Source of the DNA: a virus
IMG/VR virus record: IMGVR_UViG_3300028864_000019
Location: 47,870-111,869 of that record
Direction: 5' to 3' (one strand)
DNA length: 64,000 nucleotides
In this document: one piece after another, positions 1-7,631 of the stretch
Layout of the letters: every line of letters starts with the position of its first letter
Position numbering within the stretch: the stretch's first letter is position 1
Program-made: the position numbers and the translations under genes
The notes under the pieces: generated by a model
The model's database searches: none
Told to the model about the DNA's origin: nothing
Seen by the model: only the letters and a program-made list of their open reading frames with translations

Positions 1-10
1 TTATCAACTT

Positions 11-193
11 TTATAAAATATGTCCACCTAATTCAATGCTCCACTCATTTAATCTAAATATTCCATATGCACCATTGTATTTAACCTCATATCCAATTAA
101 ATCATGGTTTGAATTATATAACTCATTACTTATTATTCCTTTATAAGTAATTGTTGTACCACCTATTTTCTTAACACATTTGATAGACCTCAA
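11..193 (-). CDS. small hypothetical protein (60 aa)
   Basis: I do not recognise the family. A TTG start at 193 is preferred because a GAGGTGG ribosome binding site lies 5 nt upstream; a GTG at 202 in the same frame overlaps that site. The protein is mixed alpha/beta in appearance with no membrane segment. It is the last gene of a run of short minus-strand genes that continues to the right. Confidence 0.55.
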   Translation of the reverse strand: MRSIKCVKKIGGTTITYKGIISNELYNSNHDLIGYEVKYNGAYGIFRLNEWSIELGGHIL

Positions 194-234
194 TTCTCCC
201 ACCTCACTTCCAATGAAATTATGATATTATTGCC

Positions 235-393
235 TTATCTATCAACTTCAACTTCCATTCCTAAATCTTCTAATAAATCTTTAATATTACACGCCAACTC
301 TCTTACACCACATTGCGAATCAAATGACCATCCATTTACCCAAATCATAGTATCTCCTATTTCAATTATAACCTTTTTCTTTTCATCTTCCAT
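235..393 (-). CDS. small acidic hypothetical protein (52 aa)
   Basis: A 52-codon frame starts with ATG at 393 behind a near-perfect AGGAGG (about 8 nt spacing). It opens with a charged MEDEKKK stretch and ends with an acidic helix (DLLEDLGMEVEVD). No domain is recognised. The strong ribosome binding site and the tight fit between neighbours are the reasons for calling it. Confidence 0.55.
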   Translation of the reverse strand: MEDEKKKVIIEIGDTMIWVNGWSFDSQCGVRELACNIKDLLEDLGMEVEVDR

Positions 394-441
394 TTTCTCT
401 TTCCTCCTAAACTCAATATTTTAATGACTCTTCAATTAGCA

Positions 442-765
442 TCAAAACACAAGCAACCCATATTTTTCAATATATCCTTTTAAATCCATAGGCATGTTAT
501 CAAATAATCTAAACAAAAAGTATTGATAACTATTAACTTTCATTAATTCATCTTTGTGTATACCTACTGTCAGGTTACTAAATTGATATTGAAGATTTTT
601 ATCTATAAAAGATATTCCTAAAACTAAATAATCTGCATCATTGAATCCTTTAATGTTCATTCCAGAAATTTTTGTATGATTGTAATAGTTCATCCAATCC
701 ATAATATTATATTCAATTGTTTGACCAATTTTTATAACTTTAGCATTCTCTTTAAAATTTTTCAT
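442..765 (-). CDS. hypothetical protein (107 aa)
   Basis: A 107-residue soluble protein of unknown family that starts at ATG 765. It has no Cys pairs, membrane segment or known motif. It lies downstream of the small TTG-start gene at 788-934 and probably shares its transcript, which would start from the promoter at 1092-1138. Confidence 0.6.
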   Translation of the reverse strand: MKNFKENAKVIKIGQTIEYNIMDWMNYYNHTKISGMNIKGFNDADYLVLGISFIDKNLQYQFSNLTVGIHKDELMKVNSYQYFLFRLFDNMPMDLKGYIEKYGLLVF

Positions 766-787
766 ATAAATAATCCTCTCTTATATT

Positions 788-934
788 TTATTTTATTTGC
801 ACTAATTCAACTTCATCAGTTTTCAATCTTCTAATTCCTCCATATGTAAATAATTCAATGGTATCACCTTTAACAAATCCTATAAATACTTTATCCTTTA
901 GTTTATCATCATTTAATATTTTAAAAGCTCCCAA
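788..934 (-). CDS. small hypothetical protein with TTG start (48 aa)
   Basis: A 48-codon frame opens with TTG at 934, with AGGAGG about 9 nt upstream. No in-frame ATG gives a sensible product. The sequence (GFVKGDTIELFTYGGIRRLK) looks like a small beta-barrel or SH3-like fold, but I do not recognise a family. It lies 24 nt after the stop of the 29-aa frame at 959-1048, so the two are probably cotranscribed. Confidence 0.55.
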   Translation of the reverse strand: MGAFKILNDDKLKDKVFIGFVKGDTIELFTYGGIRRLKTDEVELVQIK

Positions 935-958
935 TGTTATCTTACCTCCTGAATCCCA

Positions 959-1048
959 CTATATTTTTTCTTTGTTTATTCTTAGTAACATCTTTATAGC
1001 TAATTCATATTCTCCAGCTTCTAATAACCCTTTTATAATACCTTTCAT
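959..1048 (-). CDS. very small hypothetical peptide (29 aa)
   Basis: A 29-codon frame with a strong GGAGG ribosome binding site 8 nt before the ATG. The peptide is helical and amphipathic (GLLEAGEYELAIKMLLRI). It is the first frame after the promoter at 1092-1138. It could be a real micro-protein or a leader peptide for the genes below it; the sequence cannot decide. Confidence 0.4.
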   Translation of the reverse strand: MKGIIKGLLEAGEYELAIKMLLRINKEKI

Positions 1049-1091
1049 TTCAACTACCTCCTATTTGTTATTTTCTTAATCTCTTTTCTAT

Positions 1092-1138
1092 ATTATAGCA
1101 TTTATATTTCAATATTGCAATACTTTATATATTAATTT
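1092..1138 (-). promoter_or_regulatory. sigma-A-type promoter with upstream 15-bp element
   Basis: On the minus strand the order is AAATTAATATATAAA (1124-1138), TTGCAA (1115-1120), a 17-nt spacer and TATAAT (1092-1097). Transcription runs to lower coordinates, into the small genes at 1048 and below. The 15-bp element is the dispersed motif described in the findings. Confidence 0.75.
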
Positions 1139-1141
1139 ATT

Positions 1142-1432
1142 TTAATAATTATACAATCCCAGATCTTTATGAATTGCCTTGTAAAATAACGCCATAACTT
1201 CAGCTTCTTTGAGGTAATGACACCTTACATTTCTTTCACCATCTTGATTACTCATTACAAAATCATACGTTAAGAATCCATCTACTGTTATGCTAATTTT
1301 GTAATACTCGTAGCTATCTTCATCTATAATATACTCTAAGCAACCGTTTATATACATATTATCTTTTCTATAAGTAACACACCATTCATCTCCTAAGATT
1401 GCATTTAACTTTAACATTAAATTATATAACAT
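1142..1432 (-). CDS. hypothetical protein (96 aa)
   Basis: A 96-residue protein starting at ATG 1432 with AAGGAG upstream. It has alternating charged and aromatic strands and no known motif. It ends just upstream of the promoter at 1092-1138 and so belongs to a separate transcript coming from the right, probably that of the XRE repressor. Confidence 0.55.
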   Translation of the reverse strand: MLYNLMLKLNAILGDEWCVTYRKDNMYINGCLEYIIDEDSYEYYKISITVDGFLTYDFVMSNQDGERNVRCHYLKEAEVMALFYKAIHKDLGLYNY

Positions 1433-1548
1433 TTCAACTTGCTCCTTATTTAATTTGCTTCTTTGATATATTATATTCAGCTATACTTAAAATAGTACCA
1501 CAAAAATAATAAATTAATATAATAACTTAAAAACTATATATAGATAAA

Positions 1549-1719
1549 CTATCCCAACCAATATGCAAATGCTCCTATACTTAAAATTAATAATATAATC
1601 AATATCCTAACTATTATTCCCATATAATTATAACTCAATTTAACATCAAATATTTTATTGTCTATGTGAAATTTTCTACTTTGGTATAGATACTCACTTA
1701 TTTCTTTTTTAGATTTCAT
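1549..1719 (-). CDS. small single-pass membrane protein (56 aa)
   Basis: A 56-codon frame begins 8 nt after the XRE repressor stop. The first 33 residues are charged; the last 23 (IIVRILIILLILSIGAFAYW) form one clear membrane helix, giving an N-in tail-anchored shape. The close spacing suggests translational coupling to the repressor gene. Function unknown. Confidence 0.5.
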   Translation of the reverse strand: MKSKKEISEYLYQSRKFHIDNKIFDVKLSYNYMGIIVRILIILLILSIGAFAYWLG

Positions 1720-1727
1720 TATATCGC

Positions 1728-2039
1728 CTACTTTCTATTCATTTCCATTTCTAAAATAATATTTACTGTATGCTTACCCATATCATCAAGACTATTATAT
1801 TTATCTAACAGTTTCTTTTCACTTTCAGTTAAATAATTATTATTCCAACCCATTAACCAATCAGGAGCGACTTCTAATATATCAGCTAATCTTTCTATCT
1901 TATCAAAAGGTATATTTGATATTACACCACTTTCATATCTTTGTAATGTTGGCTTACTTACTCCTAGTTTTCTAGATACTTCGTCTAATGTCATATTTAA
2001 TTCTAATCTTCTATTTTTAATATTCTCTTTAAAACTCAT
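1728..2039 (-). CDS. XRE-family (Cro/C1-type) transcriptional repressor
   Basis: The N-terminal helix-turn-helix is at about residues 16-38 (MTLDEVSRKLGVSKPTLQRY), followed by the usual LADIL-V-PDWLMGW segment that ends the HTH_3 domain. At 103 residues it is a short phage-type repressor with only a brief helical tail for dimerisation and no LexA-type protease domain. It overlaps the gene upstream (2029-2226) and is followed by a small membrane protein. By family it should bind an operator near its own promoter; together with the antirepressor at 7632-8453 it suggests a lysogeny or maintenance switch. Confidence 0.85.
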   Translation of the reverse strand: MSFKENIKNRRLELNMTLDEVSRKLGVSKPTLQRYESGVISNIPFDKIERLADILEVAPDWLMGWNNNYLTESEKKLLDKYNSLDDMGKHTVNIILEMEMNRK

Positions 2040-2226
2040 AATTTTCTTCCTTTATAACTCTTCTTTGCTCTCTTTGAAGAACTAAATTAGCCATATTCAT
2101 ATAAAAATCCTGTTCTTCCTTTGTTTTTGCCTCATTAAATAATTCCTTTAACTCTGAATATGAATACTTTAAAAACTGATTATACAAATTAAAATTCGAT
2201 TTGTTATCCATAATATAATTCTCCAT
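2029..2226 (-). CDS. hypothetical helical protein (65 aa)
   Basis: A 65-residue, all-helical, charged protein whose end overlaps the XRE repressor start by 11 nt, a sign of cotranslation. No known motif. An internal ATG five codons in is an alternative start. Its position directly before the repressor suggests a regulatory partner, which is inference only. Confidence 0.55.
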   Translation of the reverse strand: MENYIMDNKSNFNLYNQFLKYSYSELKELFNEAKTKEEQDFYMNMANLVLQREQRRVIKEENYEF

Positions 2227-2424
2227 TCATTTTATATACATATAATTATATCATATATTTATTTTAATATTATACTATATAATTCTCAAAATATTCCAGT
2301 TATTTTTAACGTAAAATACCGAATTTAATTGCTTATTTTTCTACAGGTCTTATTATATTACCTACCTTATTACAACCTCGTGGTGAGCCTTGTGACGTTA
2401 CTATATAAGTAATTTCTCTGCAAC

Positions 2425-2457
2425 AAAAAAGAGTACAAAGATTTTTCTTTATACTCT
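2425..2457 (-). terminator. rho-independent terminator after the FxLYD gene
   Basis: Minus strand: GAGTATAAAG pairs with CTTTGTACTC across a short A/T loop, followed by TTTTTT. It lies just past the stop of the gene at 2470-2994. Confidence 0.75.
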
Positions 2458-2469
2458 CAATAATTTAAT

Positions 2470-2994
2470 TTAGAATCCAGTTACTTCTGCTAATTTATAC
2501 GTTGCAACTGCATCATCTGTATCTATTCCCATTGCTTTAAATTTCCATGTACCGTCTTTGGCTAAATTATTTACATTTGCAATAGCTGTTCCTAATTGAT
2601 TACCATCTTTGTCAAATAAATTATATGTTACTTGAACATAATTTAATTCTTTTCCTGAGTTGTTTTTAATTATCCCTTCTATATGAATAGCAAATGAATC
2701 TTTTGAACTTGTAACTTCTCCAACAAATTCATATTTTTCTTTTGGTTTCTCTTCAACTTTTAGAGTTTCTGTTTTTGTTTCTTGTTTGTCTACACTTGCA
2801 TTTGTTTGAGTTAAATCTGTTTTAGTCTTACTTCCTCCCGATCCTATTGCTCCCAATAAGAAGAATACTACAATAGTAATAAACCACCATCTTAAATAAA
2901 TAGGCTTTTTATTTTTAGCACCACAACTAGGACAAGACTTAGCACTTTTTGCAATTTCAATTCCACAAGTTTTACATTTAATCATTTTAGGCAT
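2470..2994 (-). CDS. zinc-ribbon membrane protein with FxLYD domain
   Basis: The N-terminal zinc ribbon has two CxxC knuckles (C7, C10, C22, C25). One membrane helix follows (about 33-50), then a low-complexity linker rich in K, T and E (about 53-87). The C-terminal beta domain carries the NLFDKDGNQLGTAIANV and WKFKA motifs of the FxLYD family. The topology is a cytoplasmic zinc ribbon with the sandwich domain outside the membrane. This architecture is common in Firmicutes; its role is unknown. A good terminator follows, so it is probably a single-gene unit. Confidence 0.75.
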   Translation of the reverse strand: MPKMIKCKTCGIEIAKSAKSCPSCGAKNKKPIYLRWWFITIVVFFLLGAIGSGGSKTKTDLTQTNASVDKQETKTETLKVEEKPKEKYEFVGEVTSSKDSFAIHIEGIIKNNSGKELNYVQVTYNLFDKDGNQLGTAIANVNNLAKDGTWKFKAMGIDTDDAVATYKLAEVTGF

Positions 2995-3121
2995 TTTCAG
3001 CTCTCCTCATTATTTATTATTATAATTTTAATTTATTTATATAAGCACAACATACAGTTATGTATCTATTTAAAATACCGTATGTTGTGTTAAAGGTCTT
3101 GTTTTTAATGAAATAACGCTT

Positions 3122-3355
3122 TTAAAAGAATTTAAATTTATTGTCATGTAAATCAAACCTAATTTCATAATTAATGCTCTTTGGTTCTACATGATTTTCT
3201 TCAGATAGCTCTATTATTGATTTTAAATTTTCAAACACTTCATTAACTACTTCTTTGTCAGTTTTATTATGTTCTTCTATTATTGTTTCTACTATATCTG
3301 ATATACATATAACTTTAGAAAAATCATTGTTGTTTATAATCTTGTATTGCTTCAT
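3122..3355 (-). CDS. hypothetical protein (77 aa)
   Basis: A 77-residue acidic protein with an AAGGAG ribosome binding site. Its leader contains the A/T-rich near-palindrome ATTGAAAATAATTATCAAT just before the ribosome binding site; a similar leader precedes the gene at 9829-10098. No family recognised. Confidence 0.55.
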   Translation of the reverse strand: MKQYKIINNNDFSKVICISDIVETIIEEHNKTDKEVVNEVFENLKSIIELSEENHVEPKSINYEIRFDLHDNKFKFF

Positions 3356-3419
3356 TTTTAATCACTCCTTAATTATTAATTGATAATTATTTTCAATAAA
3401 ACTCTTGATTTATTGTCTT

Positions 3420-3962
3420 TTATTTTTTTAAATCTTCTAAAGCTTTTAATTCTTTTTCATATGCTGACATTTTAGATTCTATATAATCTTTTCTTCTATT
3501 AATTGCTTCAACTAATTCATTTTCATACTCTTCTTTCGTTGCCAACTCATATTCTTTACTATCTTCTAATACATATTCCACTTTTAAACTGCAATTATTC
3601 TTAATTTCATATTTCCCATCAAAGTCATAATCTAGCCACAATCCACCATAAAATTCTTTTGTTCTATTTAGTTTTAATATTTCTTTCTTGTCTTTAATAT
3701 ACTCAGGTAAATCATCTACAAACTCATATTCCCAGTCCTTAAGCCATAATTCTTCATCATTATACTGTATACAAATCATTTCTTCATAGTCATAACTATA
3801 CAAGACATCAAATGTTTTTCCTACTGAATCCTTATATTCACTATTTAATATAGATTCACATTCTAAAACTTTTGCTTTTCTAAATTTAAATGATTCTTTC
3901 TCTAAAATATATTCACCATCTTTTATTAATTGTTCTACAAAGCCATTTTCATATTTCTTCAT
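3420..3962 (-). CDS. hypothetical acidic protein (180 aa)
   Basis: ATG 3962 is chosen because GAGGAG lies about 9 nt upstream; a TTG at 3971 is too close to it. The protein is rich in D, E, K, Y and W and ends in a long helix (about 140-180) that is probably coiled. The middle part (KTFDVLYSYDYEEMICIQYNDEELWLKDWEYEFVDD) looks like a small beta fold. I do not recognise a family. Confidence 0.6.
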   Translation of the reverse strand: MKKYENGFVEQLIKDGEYILEKESFKFRKAKVLECESILNSEYKDSVGKTFDVLYSYDYEEMICIQYNDEELWLKDWEYEFVDDLPEYIKDKKEILKLNRTKEFYGGLWLDYDFDGKYEIKNNCSLKVEYVLEDSKEYELATKEEYENELVEAINRRKDYIESKMSAYEKELKALEDLKK

Positions 3963-4017
3963 GAATATCAACTCCTCAATATTTAATTATATTATAACTC
4001 CGATTAAAAGAACTATT

Positions 4018-4797
4018 TTAAGCCAACATATTATTTTTATTGTATAAATATCTTAAACCATCAGCTAAGTTCTTTAAAGCTTCTGGTGATGGTTTATTGC
4101 ATCTTACGGTTATAGTCACTTCTCTACCACCAATAATTCTCTTATCAACCGTTGTAGTCCACTCGCTTTTATTAACAGATTCAACTTCCTCTAAATCAAC
4201 TGCCTTTATTTCCTTTTCATTTAATGATTGACATACAACATTTATTTCTAATGGAATATTTCTTTTTCTATCTCTATAATTTTTAGAAATGAATCTAGCT
4301 ATATATTCTATTTTAATATCAACATCTCTATATTCATTGTTATCTTTTACGAAATCATCATATAAGTATTTTATCATAGAATATTCTTTTTGTATTTTTG
4401 CTAAATTTAATGACATAAATTTATGTTTATAATCATCATATTGTTTAGATGATTTTTTATTGCTCTTTATTAATACAGGAATTAATTTATCTATTATTGT
4501 ATTTATATAATCACTAATATTTTTATAATTTTTTGTAACAGCTTTTAATAAACTTGTATTGAAGTCTTTCTCCCAATTATTACATAACTTAATTAACTTG
4601 AAAATCTCAAACATTTCATATCCTTCGGTTGGAATATGAACAAATTTCAAAGGTTCGTATTTTTCAAATTCTGATTTTATAAAGTTAGCATTAATATTAT
4701 ATTTTTCTAGTTCTAATTTTAATCCTTCTATAGTTGCGTTTCTGTTCCCGTACATATATTTTTTAACTATAGTCTCATATCTTTTTATTTGTGGCAT
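4018..4797 (-). CDS. hypothetical protein (259 aa)
   Basis: A well-formed gene (GGAGG, then ATG 4797) for a mostly helical, basic protein. The last 50 residues form a small beta unit (TTTVDKRIIGGREVTITVRCN) and a helix. No catalytic motif is apparent. It has its own leader and lies between the orphan recombinase-type domain (4875-5342) and the gene at 3420-3962. Confidence 0.6.
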   Translation of the reverse strand: MPQIKRYETIVKKYMYGNRNATIEGLKLELEKYNINANFIKSEFEKYEPLKFVHIPTEGYEMFEIFKLIKLCNNWEKDFNTSLLKAVTKNYKNISDYINTIIDKLIPVLIKSNKKSSKQYDDYKHKFMSLNLAKIQKEYSMIKYLYDDFVKDNNEYRDVDIKIEYIARFISKNYRDRKRNIPLEINVVCQSLNEKEIKAVDLEEVESVNKSEWTTTVDKRIIGGREVTITVRCNKPSPEALKNLADGLRYLYNKNNMLA

Positions 4798-4874
4798 ATC
4801 AATATCCTCCTAATTTCATTCTTAATTCTCTTATGATAGTACACGATTTAACATGTACTAAGCTAAAAGAACTC

Positions 4875-5342
4875 TTATTTATTCATTAATACATTTATTA
4901 ACATTCTATACTCATTAGGTATTAAACTCAATACTAAGCTATTGTCTGTGTACTTTAAAGCCTTATCAAAATTATTTTCTATACTAAAAGTTATGAATGA
5001 TTTTATATATCTTTCTTGATTATTTCTAGTAACACCTTCAAAATTATTTAAATAGCTTTCTAACTCGTTAGTATTAATCTCTAAAATATCTTTATCAATT
5101 GCATCTATAAATCTTTTAACTGCACTCTTATATTGAGGTAGGCTTGATTTAGTTTTACCACTGTTACTCTCAAAGTTATTCCAGTATTCTTGATTAATCC
5201 CTTTGATTGAATAAAGTTCTTTTCTAACTTCTAACCCCTTATAAAATTGCTCCCCTTTATGATAATTTCCTTTAGTTGTACTATTTGATGCTATCAAATT
5301 ATTTGATCTAGATTTATAACTTTCAAAATTTACAAGTTCCAT
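4875..5342 (-). CDS. recombinase N-terminal (core-binding) domain-like protein, no catalytic domain
   Basis: Residues of about 55-135 (LPQYKSAVKRFIDAI ... ITFSIENNF) resemble the SAM-like core-binding domain at the N-terminus of tyrosine recombinases. The protein ends after 155 residues with none of the R-HxxR-Y catalytic part. ATG 5342 follows GAGGAGTG and is preferred to the ATG three codons upstream. It is driven by the promoter at 5411-5458. It could be a DNA-binding accessory factor, or the resemblance could be coincidental. Confidence 0.5.
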   Translation of the reverse strand: MELVNFESYKSRSNNLIASNSTTKGNYHKGEQFYKGLEVRKELYSIKGINQEYWNNFESNSGKTKSSLPQYKSAVKRFIDAIDKDILEINTNELESYLNNFEGVTRNNQERYIKSFITFSIENNFDKALKYTDNSLVLSLIPNEYRMLINVLMNK

Positions 5343-5410
5343 ATAAAACACTCCTCATTAATATTTAATTACTTTTTATGTAGCATTTCCGTAACTCTTA
5401 TCTTATATTC

Positions 5411-5458
5411 ATTATAAATCTTTTCTTTATAAATTGCAATACTTCTTACATTAATTTA
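5411..5458 (-). promoter_or_regulatory. sigma-A-type promoter with upstream 15-bp-like element
   Basis: Minus strand: AAATTAATGTAAG, then TTGCAA (5434-5439), 17 nt and TATAAT (5411-5416). It points at the gene starting at 5342. The layout matches the promoter at 1092-1138. Confidence 0.75.
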
Positions 5459-5470
5459 TTGAATTATTTT

Positions 5471-5620
5471 TTATACTAAGCAACTTATATTATTCAAAAT
5501 CCATTCTAATGAAGTACCACGTTCTAATAATTCCTGTACTTTTCCCACAAAGCTTAAATTTATATTGATATTTTCCTTTGTACAACTTTCTACAATCTTA
5601 CTGTATATATTTATACTCAT
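5471..5620 (-). CDS. small hypothetical protein (49 aa)
   Basis: A 49-codon frame with a perfect AAAGGAGGT ribosome binding site 7 nt before the ATG. The sequence (VQELLERGTSLEWILNNISCLV) ends in an amphipathic helix. It follows the gene at 5635-5829 by 14 nt, so the two are probably one operon. No family recognised. Confidence 0.55.
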   Translation of the reverse strand: MSINIYSKIVESCTKENININLSFVGKVQELLERGTSLEWILNNISCLV

Positions 5621-5634
5621 ATGTATTACCTCCT

Positions 5635-5829
5635 TTACCAAACTTGTATATATGGTGTTTTTATAATTTTCTTAGTTGGATTACCTAAAGTACCACCCCA
5701 CTCAACTTTTACATCAACACATTCTTTTACATTACTTAATCTGCAATTACCATTCATCATATCATAAACTTTTATTTCAATATCATCTGGATAATCTTTT
5801 ATTTTTTCTAAAAATTCACCTTTGGTCAT
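5635..5829 (-). CDS. hypothetical phage protein (64 aa)
   Basis: The opening MTKGEFLEKIKDYPDDIEIKV matches a pattern common in small phage and accessory proteins (MT-x-GELI-x-L-x-x-YP-x-D-x-V), followed by a short beta half. Function unknown. It heads a two-gene unit with 5471-5620. Confidence 0.6.
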   Translation of the reverse strand: MTKGEFLEKIKDYPDDIEIKVYDMMNGNCRLSNVKECVDVKVEWGGTLGNPTKKIIKTPYIQVW

Positions 5830-5883
5830 TTTATTTCCCTCCTATATTTTACAATTAAAATTTGATTTTTATCAGCTTATTTT

Positions 5884-6372
5884 TTATTTATTACATAAAT
5901 CTTTTCTAATTTTATCCCTTCTTTCTTCTCTACGCTCCTTTAAAGGATGTATAAAGTCATTATTTAAGGAATCTACACAACCATTATTTATACTCCACAC
6001 ATATCCTATTGGAATAATATAATCATTATTAATATCATAAAATAAGCCATCATATGTATATTCTAAAACATTATATAAATCATTGGTATTCCACATATCA
6101 ACTAATAATCCATTATAATTAATTTTATATCCTCCAAAAGAATTCTTTATAAATTCTAATTTGTGATATTCAGTGAATAATTCAATACAATCTGAATCAT
6201 TCAGGACTACTATATCTAAATCTTTTGGCTTTCTATCATTTAAAATATCTTTAACTGCTCCACCTATTAAAAATGTAGGACATTTAAATTCCTGTTCTAA
6301 TATTATAGGAAATTTTTTTTGTAAATAATTTTTAATCTTTTCTTTATTTCTATTTAAATCATTATAATTCAT
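5884..6372 (-). CDS. nucleotidyltransferase, poly(A)-polymerase/CCA-enzyme head domain type
   Basis: The signature of class II polymerase-beta-type nucleotidyltransferases is clear: IGG (36-38), a basic linker KDILNDRKPK, and the metal-binding pair D51-L-D53. A later D (VDMWN) could be the third acid. At 162 residues it has only the head domain and lacks the RNA-binding body of true CCA-adding enzymes. The CYTH protein gene lies 13 nt upstream in the same operon, so the two may act on related nucleotide or RNA substrates. The substrate cannot be read from sequence. Confidence 0.7.
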   Translation of the reverse strand: MNYNDLNRNKEKIKNYLQKKFPIILEQEFKCPTFLIGGAVKDILNDRKPKDLDIVVLNDSDCIELFTEYHKLEFIKNSFGGYKINYNGLLVDMWNTNDLYNVLEYTYDGLFYDINNDYIIPIGYVWSINNGCVDSLNNDFIHPLKERREERRDKIRKDLCNK

Positions 6373-6385
6373 TTTTACTACTCCT

Positions 6386-6868
6386 TTATATTAAAAAATT
6401 ATCTTTATCCCAATACTTAGCTATATAACCATTCTTATATCTATTGTCATTTGTAACTTCTCTACCAAACCAATTTGGAATAATAAAACTATTACTTTTT
6501 TCTTCAGACTCAAACTCTACTTCAATTACCTTTAATGAATTAGTATCATCAACATATACATTCTCATAAAAATCAACTTCTGCTTTTAGATTATTTTTCA
6601 AAGGCACTATAAATCTAAATTTACTAATTAAACTGTTAGGTTGTCTATTTTTATATAAATCTTCATATGTATTTTGGGATATTTCAAGTTCATATTCTTC
6701 TCTAACTTTATCACCTTTACTTTTAACAGTTAAATAATATTTATCTTGTTTTTCTCTGATCCTTACTTCTGGTGTATATGACAAATAACTTTGTTTTATT
6801 GCTTTTACTGGATATGTCCACATTTTTTCTATATTACCTTTAAATAAAAATTTCCTTTCTATTTCCAC
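6386..6868 (-). CDS. CYTH-domain triphosphate-tunnel protein
   Basis: It begins with the ExExK signature (E2-I-E4-R-K6) that defines CYTH/triphosphate tunnel proteins. Later strands carry the expected alternating charged residues: RIREK, YYLTVKSKG, EEYELEI, KAEVDFYENVY and VIEVEFESEE. Family members are inorganic triphosphatases, thiamine triphosphatases, class IV adenylate cyclases or RNA triphosphatases; the activity here is open. At 160 residues it is a complete single CYTH domain. It is coupled to the nucleotidyltransferase gene immediately downstream. Confidence 0.8.
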   Translation of the reverse strand: MEIERKFLFKGNIEKMWTYPVKAIKQSYLSYTPEVRIREKQDKYYLTVKSKGDKVREEYELEISQNTYEDLYKNRQPNSLISKFRFIVPLKNNLKAEVDFYENVYVDDTNSLKVIEVEFESEEKSNSFIIPNWFGREVTNDNRYKNGYIAKYWDKDNFLI

Positions 6869-6939
6869 ATTAGTCTCTCCTTTAATTTATTATTATATAG
6901 TATTTTAAACCATTTAAAAGTGGAATTTGATTAAAAACA

Positions 6940-7218
6940 TTAATATGCATCCCAAAGCATATATTCACCATTCATAAGTTCACTTAGTATTAAAGTTCCT
7001 TCAATTGAAGCACTCCTTAAATAATTTTCTTTTCCATATTCTTCACGCATAAATTCTTCTTCGTATAGATCTGATATAAGTAAATTTTTATCTTTTTTAT
7101 ATTTTTCAATAACATAGTTTATTGCTTCATCTTCATCATCAAATATATAAAACATATCATATACATCTTCACCTCGTAATTCTATTGGAATTTCAAAATT
7201 ATCTTTACATGTTTTCAT
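6940..7218 (-). CDS. hypothetical acidic protein (92 aa)
   Basis: AAGGAG is best spaced from the ATG at 7218; the ATG at 7227 is too close to it. The protein is strongly acidic (FDDEDEAINYVIEKYKKDKNLLISDLYEEEFMREE), as in small phage inhibitors or DNA mimics, but no family is recognised. Confidence 0.55.
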   Translation of the reverse strand: MKTCKDNFEIPIELRGEDVYDMFYIFDDEDEAINYVIEKYKKDKNLLISDLYEEEFMREEYGKENYLRSASIEGTLILSELMNGEYMLWDAY

Positions 7219-7282
7219 TAAAATCATCTCCTTAAAATTATTTTTATCTGCTTTGCTTTAAAATGCAAGTTTGATTGGAACT

Positions 7283-7522
7283 CTAAACAACAAAATACTT
7301 ACTATCCCATCTCTTGAAAATTTTATTTTTATCTCTTTTCTTTACATGAAATAATATATTCTGTCTTCTAAATTGCATATATCCTTTTGTATTTTTATCT
7401 TTATATATTAGTAGTTCTCTATTATATATAAGATGCTTCAAATCATATGTATAATAGCTTATAAATAATATTAAACGCTGATACCAGTATAAATTCTTTA
7501 TATCAATTAAATTTTTCCACAT
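7283..7522 (-). CDS. hypothetical basic protein (79 aa)
   Basis: A 79-residue protein rich in Y, K, R and N, with no motif recognised. The ribosome binding site is weak, so this is a moderate call. It lies between the acidic gene at 6940-7218 and the antirepressor. Confidence 0.4.
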   Translation of the reverse strand: MWKNLIDIKNLYWYQRLILFISYYTYDLKHLIYNRELLIYKDKNTKGYMQFRRQNILFHVKKRDKNKIFKRWDSKYFVV

Positions 7523-7631
7523 ATCGTTAACTTCCTGAAGTTATTTTTTTTTCTCAAAAGAGACTATAAACAACCCTGCAAATAATCCCTCCTTACACCT
7601 TAATTCTTTATGTAGTACTTTATATAATATA

